A stretch of DNA of 27,079 bases from an uncultured Oscillospiraceae bacterium (GCA_900547015.1 URFD01000008.1:1-27079); one strand, 5' to 3'. Counted from the first letter of the stretch, positions 1-6,426 are shown. Translations and numbers: made by a program. Notes: a model not told the origin generated them from the sequence alone.

Positions 1-72
1 TTTTTTTTTTTTTTAATGATACGGCGACCACCGAGATCTACACTCTTTCCCTACACGACGCTCTTCCGATCT
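1..72. other. Illumina P5/TruSeq adapter with poly-T, non-genomic
   Basis: Positions 1-14 are all T. Positions 15-72 match, base for base as I recall it, the 58-base Illumina P5/TruSeq universal adapter, from its AATGATACGG start to its CTCTTCCGATCT end. Biological sequence can only begin at position 73. This is sequencing contamination left at a contig end, so any reading frame crossing 72/73 is artificial on its left side. Confidence 0.98.
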
Positions 73-74
73 AT

Positions 75-167
75 GGCATTATACAGCTGGTAATGACAGG
101 GGAAGGAGGAAGGACTGCGAAAAACCGAGTGGGTGAAAACCTCGTGGAAAGAGTGTTGGAAAGTTAA
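75..167 (+). CDS. possible 3' tail of a gene cut by the contig end
   Basis: One forward frame is open from the adapter junction to a TAA at 165-167, giving about 30 codons. It ends in a charged, helix-like stretch that includes GENLVERVLES. A rho-independent terminator follows 40 bases later, which is where one would expect it after the last gene of an upstream transcript. The frame is too short to identify and an open run of this length can occur by chance, so this is tentative. No family is recognised. Confidence 0.3.
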   Translation, partial: GIIQLVMTGEGGRTAKNRVGENLVERVLES

Positions 168-207
168 ACTATACCGATATGGTGTTATTGTAAAGGTTGT
201 CAGAAGG

Positions 208-231
208 CCCCAAGATTTTGTGGGGTTTTTT
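208..231 (+). terminator. rho-independent terminator upstream of the nrd promoter
   Basis: A 5-bp CCCCA/TGGGG stem (208-212 with 221-225) closes an 8-base loop and is followed by six T residues at 226-231. It would end transcription entering from the left, before the nrdD promoter. The T-run is only on the plus-strand side, so it acts in that direction. Confidence 0.6.
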
Positions 232-342
232 GTGGCAATCTCAAAATCTGGCCGAGAGGCAAAATTGATGCCGCTGCCCCAAAAAGGCATAAATGTCGCA
301 AAAATCATCGTTTTTCGATGGTTTCCTTTCATTTTCTTCTGC
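232..342. other. intergenic stretch between terminator and nrd promoter
   Basis: No convincing gene is visible here. The only structure seen is an imperfect hairpin with arms 302-310 and 316-324 around a T5 loop (core CATCG/CGATG). It has A/T runs on both sides and could be a weak terminator, more likely for minus-strand transcription because the T-run would then lie at 298-304. No riboswitch motif was recognised. Confidence 0.4.
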
Positions 343-371
343 TTGACAGAATCAAGATATAGTGGTATAAA
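343..371 (+). promoter_or_regulatory. sigma-A type promoter of the nrd operon
   Basis: A perfect TTGACA -35 box (343-348) and a TATAAA -10 box (366-371) are separated by the optimal 17 bases. The predicted start near 378 gives a leader of about 95 bases before nrdD. The first NrdR-box-like site fills the spacer, so repressor binding there would block RNA polymerase. Confidence 0.75.
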
Positions 372-397
372 ATACAAGGCGACACAAAGTGTAGTTG
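350..397 (+). promoter_or_regulatory. tandem NrdR-box-like operators
   Basis: Two 16-base sites, 350-365 and 382-397, resemble the NrdR consensus acaCwAtATaTwGtgt. By my count they match at 12/16 and 11/16 positions. Their cores, CAAGATATAG (353-362) and CAAAGTGTAG (385-394), resemble each other. Start-to-start spacing is 32 bp, about three helical turns, which is the paired arrangement known for NrdR, the ATP/dATP-sensing repressor of ribonucleotide reductase genes. One site lies between -35 and -10 and the other just after the predicted start. Assignment rests on sequence, spacing and position; no nrdR gene is in the window. Confidence 0.65.
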
Positions 398-473
398 TCA
401 TAGGCTATACAAGCGGTATATCTGCATTGGGCAGAGCCGCTGTCATGAAATTTTACGGACAAGAGGGATCGAG

Positions 474-2759
474 ATGATAGATAAAGTTATCAAAAGAGAC
501 GGACGTATCGTTGATTTTGACCAAGGCAAGGTTCTTGCCGCTGTCGAGAAGTCGATGAAGGCAGCCGGACACACCGCTCCTCAGGGTGCTGCGGCGGTTG
601 CAGAGGCCGTTACCAAACGCTTGGAGGAACGATATCAGCAGACCCCTCCGAAGATTGAGGAAATACAGGATGTTGTCGAACATGAGCTGATGAGAATGGG
701 CTTTGACGAGGCGGCAAAGCAGTACATCCTTTATCGTGCAAACCGCACACGTATCCGCGAGGCAAATACAAGTCTGATGAAAACCATCGATGAAATCACC
801 AAGGTGGATGCGCGCCAGAGCGACGTCAAGCGAGACAACGCCAACATCGACGGCAACACCGCGATGGGCAGTATGCTGCAAATTGGCACAGCAGGAGCCA
901 AAGCCTACAACGAGGCATACCTGCTGACACCGGAGCAGGCAAAGGCTTATCGCGAGGGTGATATCCACATCCACGATTTTGATTTTTATTCCCTGACCAC
1001 CACCTGCACCCAGATTGATATTGTCAACCTGTTCGACGGAGGCTTTTCGACCGGACACGGATTCCTGCGGGAGCCGCAGAGCATCCAGAGCTATGCGGCG
1101 CTGGCAGCGATTGCAATCCAGTCCAACCAGAACGACCAGCACGGCGGACAGAGCATCCCGAACTTTGATTACGGAATGGCGCTGGGTGTTGCCAAGACCT
1201 TCCGCAAGGCTTACACCAACAAGCTGATGGAGGGCGTGGAGGATTATCTGGACACCGAGGACGAAAAGGATACCGTCCTTCAAGTGATGGCTCAGGCAAA
1301 GGAAAAGACCGGCCACGGCCCGCGTCTGGAAATTGGCGCACAGGAGTACGACGCAGCGGTTGCACAGGCTTTGTGCGAGCGCTATGACATCGAGCCTAAG
1401 CGTGCAGCCCGTCTGGTTGAGGTAGCGCGTCATCGTGCAAACCGCAAGGCAGACCGGGACACCTATCAGGCGATGGAGGGCTTTGTCCACAACCTGAATA
1501 CCATGCACTCCCGTGCAGGCGCACAGACTCCGTTCAGCTCCATCAACTACGGCACCGACACCAGCCCGGAGGGCAGAATGGTCATCCGCAATATCCTGCT
1601 GGCAACCGATGCCGGACTGGGACACGGCGAGACCTGCATCTTCCCAATCCATGTATTTAAGGTCAAGGAGGGCGTCAACTACAACGAGGGCGACCCGAAC
1701 TACGACCTGTTTAAGCTCTCCTGCAAGGTCAGCGCAAAGCGACTGTTCCCGAACTACATCTTCCTGGATGCACCGTTTAACCTTCAGTACTACAAGCCGG
1801 GTCATCCGGAAACCGAGGTTGCAACGATGGGCTGCCGCACCCGTGTGATGGGAAATGTGTATGACCCGACCAGAGAGATCAGCTATGGCAGAGGCAACCT
1901 TTCGTTTACCTCGATCAACCTGCCGCGCATTGCAATCGAGGCAGACCACGATGAAAAACGCTTTTATGAAAAGCTGGACCAGATGCTGGAGCTGGTAGCA
2001 AAACAGCTGCTGGACCGCTTTGAGATTCAGGCCTCCAAACGGGTCTACAACTACCCATTCCTGATGGGACAGGGCGTTTGGATGGACAGCGACAAGCTGA
2101 ACCTCAACGATGAGGTCCGCGAGGTGCTCAAGCACGGAACCCTTTCGATTGGCTTTATCGGTCTGGCAGAGACACTGACCGCTCTGTACGGCCATCACCA
2201 CGGCGAAAGCGACGAGATGCAGCAGAAGGGCTTGCAGATCATCCGCTATATGCGCGACTACTGCGACCGCAAGAGCCAGGAGAAAAAGATGAATTTCTCC
2301 CTGCTGGCAACCCCGGCAGAGGGATTGTCCGGACGCTTTATCCGCATGGACAAAAAACGCTTCGGCATCATCCCCGGCGTTACCGACAAGGATTATTATA
2401 CCAACTCCTTCCACATCCCGGTATGGTACAATATCACTGCCTTTGAAAAGATTCAGAAGGAAGCGCCATACCACGCTCTGACCAATGCCGGTCATATCAG
2501 CTATGTGGAGCTCGATGGAGATACCTCCAACAATGTCGATGCGTTTGAATCGGTTGTTCGCTGTATGCACGATGCCGGCATCGGCTATGGCTCCATCAAC
2601 CATCCGGTAGACCGCGACCCGGTCTGCGGCTATGTCGGTGTGATTGGAGACGTTTGCCCAAGATGCGGCAGACGGGACGGCGAGTCGATTAGCCCGGAAA
2701 AGCTCGCACAGCTGAGAAAACAGTATCCGGATATTCCAACCTTCCGAGGAATCGAATAA
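474..2759 (+). CDS. nrdD: class III anaerobic ribonucleoside-triphosphate reductase, catalytic part lacking the glycyl radical segment
   Basis: This 761-residue protein is the catalytic chain of the oxygen-sensitive enzyme that reduces NTPs to dNTPs. An ATP-cone occupies roughly residues 3-95. The 10-stranded barrel region follows, with C178 (TTTCTQID) and C454 (MGCRTR), placed where the family carries its active-site cysteines. A zinc-type cluster C718, C728, C731 (PVCGY and CPRCGRR) lies near the end. In ordinary NrdD that cluster is followed in the same chain by the glycyl radical motif RxxGY. Here the chain instead runs on for about 30 unrelated residues (ending PDIPTFRGIE) and stops. The radical motif is found 62 bases downstream as a separate gene in another frame. 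The start at 474 follows AAGAGGGA. It is the first gene of a three-gene operon with nrdG and probably under NrdR control. It should function only together with the next gene. Confidence 0.93.
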   Translation: MIDKVIKRDGRIVDFDQGKVLAAVEKSMKAAGHTAPQGAAAVAEAVTKRLEERYQQTPPKIEEIQDVVEHELMRMGFDEAAKQYILYRANRTRIREANTSLMKTIDEITKVDARQSDVKRDNANIDGNTAMGSMLQIGTAGAKAYNEAYLLTPEQAKAYREGDIHIHDFDFYSLTTTCTQIDIVNLFDGGFSTGHGFLREPQSIQSYAALAAIAIQSNQNDQHGGQSIPNFDYGMALGVAKTFRKAYTNKLMEGVEDYLDTEDEKDTVLQVMAQAKEKTGHGPRLEIGAQEYDAAVAQALCERYDIEPKRAARLVEVARHRANRKADRDTYQAMEGFVHNLNTMHSRAGAQTPFSSINYGTDTSPEGRMVIRNILLATDAGLGHGETCIFPIHVFKVKEGVNYNEGDPNYDLFKLSCKVSAKRLFPNYIFLDAPFNLQYYKPGHPETEVATMGCRTRVMGNVYDPTREISYGRGNLSFTSINLPRIAIEADHDEKRFYEKLDQMLELVAKQLLDRFEIQASKRVYNYPFLMGQGVWMDSDKLNLNDEVREVLKHGTLSIGFIGLAETLTALYGHHHGESDEMQQKGLQIIRYMRDYCDRKSQEKKMNFSLLATPAEGLSGRFIRMDKKRFGIIPGVTDKDYYTNSFHIPVWYNITAFEKIQKEAPYHALTNAGHISYVELDGDTSNNVDAFESVVRCMHDAGIGYGSINHPVDRDPVCGYVGVIGDVCPRCGRRDGESISPEKLAQLRKQYPDIPTFRGIE

Positions 2760-2821
2760 TCGGGACTTTTGCAAGAAGAAGTTTAACAGAGACTTTTGAA
2801 AATAAAAAAGGAGAATGAATC

Positions 2822-2986
2822 ATGTCCGCAATGCAGAAACAGTCTACCATTGGAAAAGATGTCAGCTTTGAACGAATCCGCCGCATTACCGGCTATCTGG
2901 TCGGCACCATGGACAAGTGGAATGATGCGAAAAAGGCAGAGGAGCACGACCGCGTGAAGCACGGTCTGTCCTGTGGATGCAGATAA
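2822..2986 (+). CDS. free-standing glycyl radical subunit of the class III ribonucleotide reductase
   Basis: This 54-residue protein consists almost entirely of the segment that normally forms the NrdD C-terminus. Residues 16-28 read FERIRRITGYLVG. The glycine in RRITGY, G24, is the expected site of the radical installed by NrdG. A charged helix ending EEHDRVKH follows, then a short SCGCR tail with C52 and C54. It has its own ribosome binding site, AAAAGGAG at 2806-2813, eight bases before the ATG. Its frame differs from the upstream nrdD frame. The stop codon touches the nrdG start. A clean separate start and an intact motif argue for a real gene, not a frameshift remnant. It may be a dissociable, replaceable radical subunit, comparable in principle to the GrcA/YfiD spare radical protein of pyruvate formate-lyase; that role is inferred. 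Confidence 0.85.
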   Translation: MSAMQKQSTIGKDVSFERIRRITGYLVGTMDKWNDAKKAEEHDRVKHGLSCGCR

Positions 2987-3508
2987 ATGAAGATTAACGT
3001 AGCGGGAATCATCAACGAAAGCATTGTGGATGGCCCCGGAATCCGTCTGACCGTATTTTGTCAGGGCTGCCCGCACCACTGTCCGGGCTGCCAGAATCCC
3101 GAAACTTGGGAATTTGTGGAAAAAACCAGAGTTGCTCCCGAGCAGATTCTGGAAATGGTCCACCGCAATCCTCTGGTGCATGGGGTGACGCTGTCCGGCG
3201 GAGAGCCGTTTTCTCAGCCGGCAGAGCTTGCTGAGCTGGCAAAGCTGCTGCGGGCAGAGGGGTATGAGGTTGCCGCATACACCGGATATACCTTCGAACA
3301 GCTGATGCAGGGAAGTGCAGAACAGCGGCTGCTTCTGGAAAATATCGATGTTCTGGTGGACGGGCCCTTCCTCATCGAGGAGCGCACCTTGGAAGCGCGG
3401 TTCCGTGGAAGCCGAAACCAGCGGGTGCTGGATGTTCCACAGAGCCTGAAGGAAGAACGAGCTGTTTGGATGACCCGGGAAAACTGGGTCGGAGAACAGG
3501 CAAAATAA
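2987..3508 (+). CDS. nrdG: anaerobic ribonucleotide reductase activating protein (radical SAM)
   Basis: This 173-residue radical-SAM activase uses a 4Fe-4S cluster and S-adenosylmethionine to create the glycyl radical on the reductase. The cluster motif CxxxCxxC is seen as C28-PHH-C32-PG-C35, followed by QNPETW, typical of NrdG. A glycine-rich SAM-contact stretch TLSGGEP follows. The length is usual for the family. The ATG at 2987 directly follows the TAA of the small radical-subunit gene. No strong separate ribosome binding site is visible, so translation is probably coupled. Its likely substrate here is the 54-residue protein docked on the large chain, not a single-chain NrdD. Confidence 0.95.
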   Translation: MKINVAGIINESIVDGPGIRLTVFCQGCPHHCPGCQNPETWEFVEKTRVAPEQILEMVHRNPLVHGVTLSGGEPFSQPAELAELAKLLRAEGYEVAAYTGYTFEQLMQGSAEQRLLLENIDVLVDGPFLIEERTLEARFRGSRNQRVLDVPQSLKEERAVWMTRENWVGEQAK

Positions 3509-3511
3509 AGA

Positions 3512-3550
3512 ACAGCACAGGGGCGGCAGATTTGACCGCCCCTGTGCTGT
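3512..3550. terminator. 15-bp perfect hairpin after nrdG
   Basis: The arms at 3512-3526 and 3536-3550 (left arm ACAGCACAGGGGCGG) are perfectly complementary over 15 bp around a 9-base loop. It lies 3 bases after the nrdG stop. No T-run follows on the plus strand, so termination may be inefficient, or the hairpin may stabilise the 3' end of the nrd mRNA. The ribosome binding site of the next gene begins about 10 bases later. Confidence 0.55.
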
Positions 3551-3573
3551 ATCCGGAAAAAGGAGGAAACAAT

Positions 3574-4188
3574 ATGCTGGAAGAACTCAAACAGGTGGGG
3601 ATTTTGCTGGGTCGGGAAGAGCTGGCTCCCATCGAGGGCAGCAATTGCAAGACAGGATTTCTGCGCAAAATGAGCCGGGAGCAGATTGCAGATTTTTGTC
3701 AGCCGTTGGAGGTTCTGCTGGTGGCAGGAGCTGAGCCGCAGGACGAAGCCCTCATCGAGGAGGTCCCTTGTGCGCTGGTGTGGTTTGCTTCGGAGCAGCC
3801 GGAACTGCTGCCAGAGAAGTATGATGCCTGCTTTGTCAAGGCCAATCCGCAGGAACAGCCGCGCCTGCTGCGCCTGTTTGCCTGCCTGATGGAGTCTACG
3901 CTGGAGCAAGGCTTTGAGGAATTTGGACAGGTGGAGGATTTAATCAGCCGCTTCACCGAATTTTCAGCCGACCAGCCGGATGACGACTCCTGCCTACTGC
4001 TGTGGCTGGGAGCCAACCTTGTGCCTGCAAGCGCAGAGGAGGAGGCTTTCTGCAAAAAGGCACAGCAGCTTTCGGAGGAGGCAGAGGAGCAGGGACTGGA
4101 ATTTTACTGTGCCTACCATACGGCGGAAACAGCAGGACAGGAGGACTGTCTGCTGCTGCACGCAAAAGAGAAGATGGACGAGGAATAA
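3574..4188 (+). CDS. hypothetical acidic protein
   Basis: This 204-residue protein is not recognised. It is rich in Glu, Gln and Leu, has no membrane segment or signal peptide, and ends in the charged KEKMDEE. Two short hydrophobic stretches, around ALVWFASEQPELLP and LLLWLGANLVP, suggest a folded alpha/beta core. The ATG at 3574 is chosen because AAAAAGGAGG lies just upstream at the right distance; the longer frame starting inside nrdG lacks such support. The hairpin after nrdG sits between it and the nrd operon, so it may be read partly by read-through. Its stop is only 6 bases from the stop of the convergent regulator gene. No function is proposed. Confidence 0.7.
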   Translation: MLEELKQVGILLGREELAPIEGSNCKTGFLRKMSREQIADFCQPLEVLLVAGAEPQDEALIEEVPCALVWFASEQPELLPEKYDACFVKANPQEQPRLLRLFACLMESTLEQGFEEFGQVEDLISRFTEFSADQPDDDSCLLLWLGANLVPASAEEEAFCKKAQQLSEEAEEQGLEFYCAYHTAETAGQEDCLLLHAKEKMDEE

Positions 4189-4194
4189 GATTCG

Positions 4195-5031
4195 TTAGTG
4201 CGGAGTATTCAGGTCGCGGGTGCGGTAGTCCGGTCCTAGGTCGATGACCAGATAGGACATCAGCAGATTGAGCAGAGCCATCGGCAGGGTCAGGGAATTA
4301 TAAAAGACCCGGGTGGCGGTGTGGCAGATGAGCATATGCTTGCTGTACTGGACGGTGGGAGAGGACATACTGTCGGTGATGGTCAGAATCGTGGAGCCGC
4401 GGGAAAAGGCATTTTTGGCGATGCTGCCCAGAGGGTAATAGTACTTAGGAAAGGCGATAAAGATGACCAAATCCTCCGGGGTCAGCTGTTCGAGCGTATT
4501 TTCCGTATCCTGCAAATCGTCCAGATTGATTAAGGACGCATCAAAGTTGAGCAGACGAAGGCGGGCCTCCAAAAATTCTGCCAGAATGTGGGAGATGTTG
4601 TGGGCGCAGATGAAGATTCGCTTGCCGTTGCGAATAGCTTCGGCGGCGGAGATGAGGGCGATGAGGTCCAGCGAGGAAAAAAAGTCCTTGCAGGCATCCG
4701 ACTCCTCTCGGCAGACCTGACGCAGCAGCTCGGATTTTCCCTCCACATCGGTGATGGTCGCATCCGGCACAAAGTACGACGGCGAGGAGAGCATCTTGAC
4801 GACATTCTGGGTGTATTCCCGGAAGGCGTTTTTCAGCTCCAAGAAGTTAGCACATCCAACCTTCTGGCAGAACCGCAGCAGGGTCAGCTCTGAGGAGGAG
4901 GTGCGCTGGCTGAGCTGAGCCAGCGTGATATAGGAGATATCCTCGGGAGCTTCCAGCAGGCAGTCTGCAATGCTCTTTTGCTTTTTGGTCATCTCCGGAT
5001 AAAGGGTATGAATGGTCTGAATAATATCCAT
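4195..5031 (-). CDS. RpiR-family transcriptional regulator (HTH plus SIS domain)
   Basis: This 278-residue cytoplasmic regulator has an N-terminal helix-turn-helix of the RpiR type (residues about 1-77). Hallmarks are MTKKQKSIADCLLEAPEDIS, then LAQLSQRTSSSELTLLRFCQ and GCANFLELK. A SIS phosphosugar-binding fold occupies about residues 105-260, with GKRIFICAHNISHILAEF and DLVIFIAFPKYY. SIS domains in this family usually sense sugar phosphates. The start at 5031 follows an AAAGGACGGGAAG stretch on the minus strand. It is divergent from the creatininase-family gene across 360 bases, which makes that gene and itself the likeliest targets. The 3' end nearly abuts the convergent hypothetical gene. 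The ligand is unknown. Confidence 0.9.
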   Translation of the reverse strand: MDIIQTIHTLYPEMTKKQKSIADCLLEAPEDISYITLAQLSQRTSSSELTLLRFCQKVGCANFLELKNAFREYTQNVVKMLSSPSYFVPDATITDVEGKSELLRQVCREESDACKDFFSSLDLIALISAAEAIRNGKRIFICAHNISHILAEFLEARLRLLNFDASLINLDDLQDTENTLEQLTPEDLVIFIAFPKYYYPLGSIAKNAFSRGSTILTITDSMSSPTVQYSKHMLICHTATRVFYNSLTLPMALLNLLMSYLVIDLGPDYRTRDLNTPH

Positions 5032-5391
5032 GATAGCTTCCCGTCCTTTGCTTGAAGATAGGGCTCAAACGGCCTCGAACATCCGCCTGCCTTGGAAAAA
5101 AGGCGGCTCGCTTTTGGGATACACAATCATGCAGCTGTCACAAGGCTAGGAAAAAACAAAAGCGAACACTGATTCCGGCGGAGATAAGAAATTAGAATAT
5201 TGGCAAAAATCTCCTCAAGGAGCAAAATAGTATAGTAATAGCTTTATTATTTTCAGTTTACAGGATAAACGAAAAAATGTAAAGGATTATCGGCAAAACA
5301 AGTTTGCTTTTAGGATAGGCTACAAAAAATCCGAACGAAAGCAAACAGAAGAAACAAAACATTCTGCACAAGATAACAGGAGGGACACAAG
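5032..5391. other. 360-bp divergent intergenic region, probable regulatory region
   Basis: No convincing gene is visible. It is AT-rich towards the plus-strand gene. Structures seen are a 6-bp inverted repeat CCGCCT/AGGCGG at 5083-5088 and 5101-5106, in the presumed regulator leader, and a short palindrome CTCCTCAAGGAG at 5211-5222. The palindrome lies in the 17-base spacer between a possible TTGGCA (5200-5205) and a poor CAAAAT (5223-5228) on the plus strand. AGTATA at 5229-5234 reads TATACT on the minus strand, without a good -35. None of these is firm. An operator for the RpiR protein would be expected here. Confidence 0.4.
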
Positions 5392-6141
5392 ATGTATTTA
5401 TCCAATATGACAACAGAACAGGCAAAAACCATCCTACAGCAGGACCCAATCGTGGTGATTCCGGTCGGCAGTACCGAGCAGCACGGCCCACAGTGCGGAC
5501 TGGGAACGGATTTTATCATCCCATCCTATCTGGCACAGCAGATTGCCGACGAGGAAAATGTTGTGGTGGCGCCGACAGTCCCTTATGGAGTTTGCCCGTA
5601 TCATCAGGATTTTGCCGGAAGCATCGACATCGGCTATGAAGGGCTGTATCTGGTGCTGCACGGCATCACATCCTCGCTGATGCAGCATGGAGTTCGGCAT
5701 TTCCTCATTTTGAACGGGCATGGCGGCAACAATCCTTCCATCGACAAGACCGCGTTGGAGGTCTATCGCAACGGTGGAATCTGTGCCAGCATCGATTGGT
5801 GGACTCTGGTTGGACAGCTGGACCAGCGGTTCCGCGGAGGACACGGGGACGCAATCGAAACCTCCGCGATGATGGCGGTTCAGCCTGATGCGGTTCATCT
5901 GGAGCTGTGCAGTCCGCTGGATGCACAAAGCCCGAGCGAGAACACACAGGCCGCTTCGATTCAGACCGTAGCCTTCCGAGGCGGTGTGGTGCGGCTGCCG
6001 AGAGCAACCAAGGAAAATGCGCCGCACGGCTGGTTTGGCCCGTTGGACCCGGCAGATTCCACCCGAGAGCTGGGAGAAGAGATGATGCAGGCGGCGACAG
6101 AGTATATCCGGGAGTTTTTGCAGGAGTTCCGAAGCTTCTAG
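5392..6141 (+). CDS. creatininase-family metal-dependent amidohydrolase
   Basis: This 249-residue protein belongs to the creatininase / creatinine amidohydrolase family, which also includes MftE and ArfB. Members use a dinuclear metal site to cut amide or peptide-like C-N bonds. Probable metal ligands are visible: E29 and H31 in PVGSTEQHGP, D40 in LGTDF, H110 in LNGHGGN, and E156 in GGHGDAIETS. All family motifs appear intact and the length is usual. The ATG follows ACAGGAGGGACACAAG. It stands alone between the divergent RpiR regulator and a terminator, so the regulator likely controls it. No mycofactocin or riboflavin genes are nearby, so the substrate cannot be named. Confidence 0.88.
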   Translation: MYLSNMTTEQAKTILQQDPIVVIPVGSTEQHGPQCGLGTDFIIPSYLAQQIADEENVVVAPTVPYGVCPYHQDFAGSIDIGYEGLYLVLHGITSSLMQHGVRHFLILNGHGGNNPSIDKTALEVYRNGGICASIDWWTLVGQLDQRFRGGHGDAIETSAMMAVQPDAVHLELCSPLDAQSPSENTQAASIQTVAFRGGVVRLPRATKENAPHGWFGPLDPADSTRELGEEMMQAATEYIREFLQEFRSF

Positions 6142-6149
6142 AGGAAAAA

Positions 6150-6184
6150 AAGAAGGGTTCATGATTTGCTCATGAACCCTTCTT
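6150..6184. terminator. bidirectional terminator between hydrolase gene and tRNA-Ala
   Basis: A perfect 15-bp stem joins 6150-6164 to 6170-6184 (left arm AAGAAGGGTTCATGA) around a 5-base loop. An A-run at 6145-6150 provides the U-tract for minus-strand transcription, so it ends the tRNA transcript very near its 3' end. On the plus strand the TTCTT side gives a weaker end for the hydrolase mRNA. Confidence 0.8.
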
Positions 6185-6192
6185 GAATCTTC

Positions 6193-6268
6193 TGGTGGAG
6201 ACAATCGGGATCGAACCGACGACCTTTTGAATGCCATTCAAACGCGCTCCCAACTGCGCTATGCCCCC
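6193..6268 (-). tRNA. tRNA-Ala, anticodon GGC
   Basis: Read on the minus strand, 76 bases fold as a cloverleaf. The acceptor stem GGGGGCA pairs with TGTCTCC and includes the G3:U70 wobble that marks alanine tRNAs. The D-arm contains AGCGCAGTTGGGAGCGC. The anticodon stem TTTGA/TCAAA holds the loop ATGGCAT, so the anticodon is GGC (reads GCC/GCU). The T-loop is GGTTCGATCCC. Discriminator A and the CCA end are encoded (CCA is at 6193-6195). It is isolated, with its own promoter and terminator. Confidence 0.97.
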
Positions 6269-6287
6269 GTGCAGAAATTACCCTTTC

Positions 6288-6316
6288 ATTATATCGGGCG
6301 GGGCAGAAGTTGTCAA
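6288..6316 (-). promoter_or_regulatory. consensus sigma-A promoter of tRNA-Ala
   Basis: On the minus strand a perfect TTGACA (6311-6316) and a perfect TATAAT (6288-6293) are separated by exactly 17 bases. The predicted start near 6281 lies about 13 bases before the mature tRNA 5' end. A GC-rich stretch between the -10 box and the tRNA is not obvious, so stringent discriminator control is not claimed. Confidence 0.9.
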
Positions 6317-6358
6317 TATCTTTTTTTAAAATAATCCGGGAAAATTTGGAAGACCGAT

Positions 6359-6387
6359 TTGAGCGCACAGGCAAGGTGTGCTATACT
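6359..6387 (+). promoter_or_regulatory. sigma-A type promoter for the FkbM methyltransferase gene
   Basis: TTGAGC (6359-6364) and TATACT (6382-6387) are separated by 17 bases on the plus strand. Transcription would begin near 6394. This rules out an in-frame ATG at 6310 as the start and supports the ATG at 6427. It lies back to back with the tRNA-Ala promoter. Confidence 0.65.
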
Positions 6388-6426
6388 GATATTGAAAACA
6401 TGAGGAATCTGGAAAGGGACGAAACG

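Noticed and set aside
73..473. B12 or other riboswitch before nrdD
   Set aside because: No conserved riboswitch boxes were recognised; NrdR sites explain the regulation better.
133..477. Forward 114-codon frame before nrdD
   Set aside because: It runs through a terminator, the nrd promoter and the NrdR sites and has no RBS.
453..2774. Long minus-strand open frame opposite nrdD
   Set aside because: It mirrors the codon pattern of nrdD, lacks a good start signal and has no recognisable domain, so it is a shadow frame.
2700..2830. nrdD broken by a simple frameshift or stop
   Set aside because: The small radical gene has its own RBS and ATG, lies 62 non-coding bases downstream and keeps an intact motif. 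The large chain has a tail of its own. A sequencing error alone would not give both, though reads should be checked.
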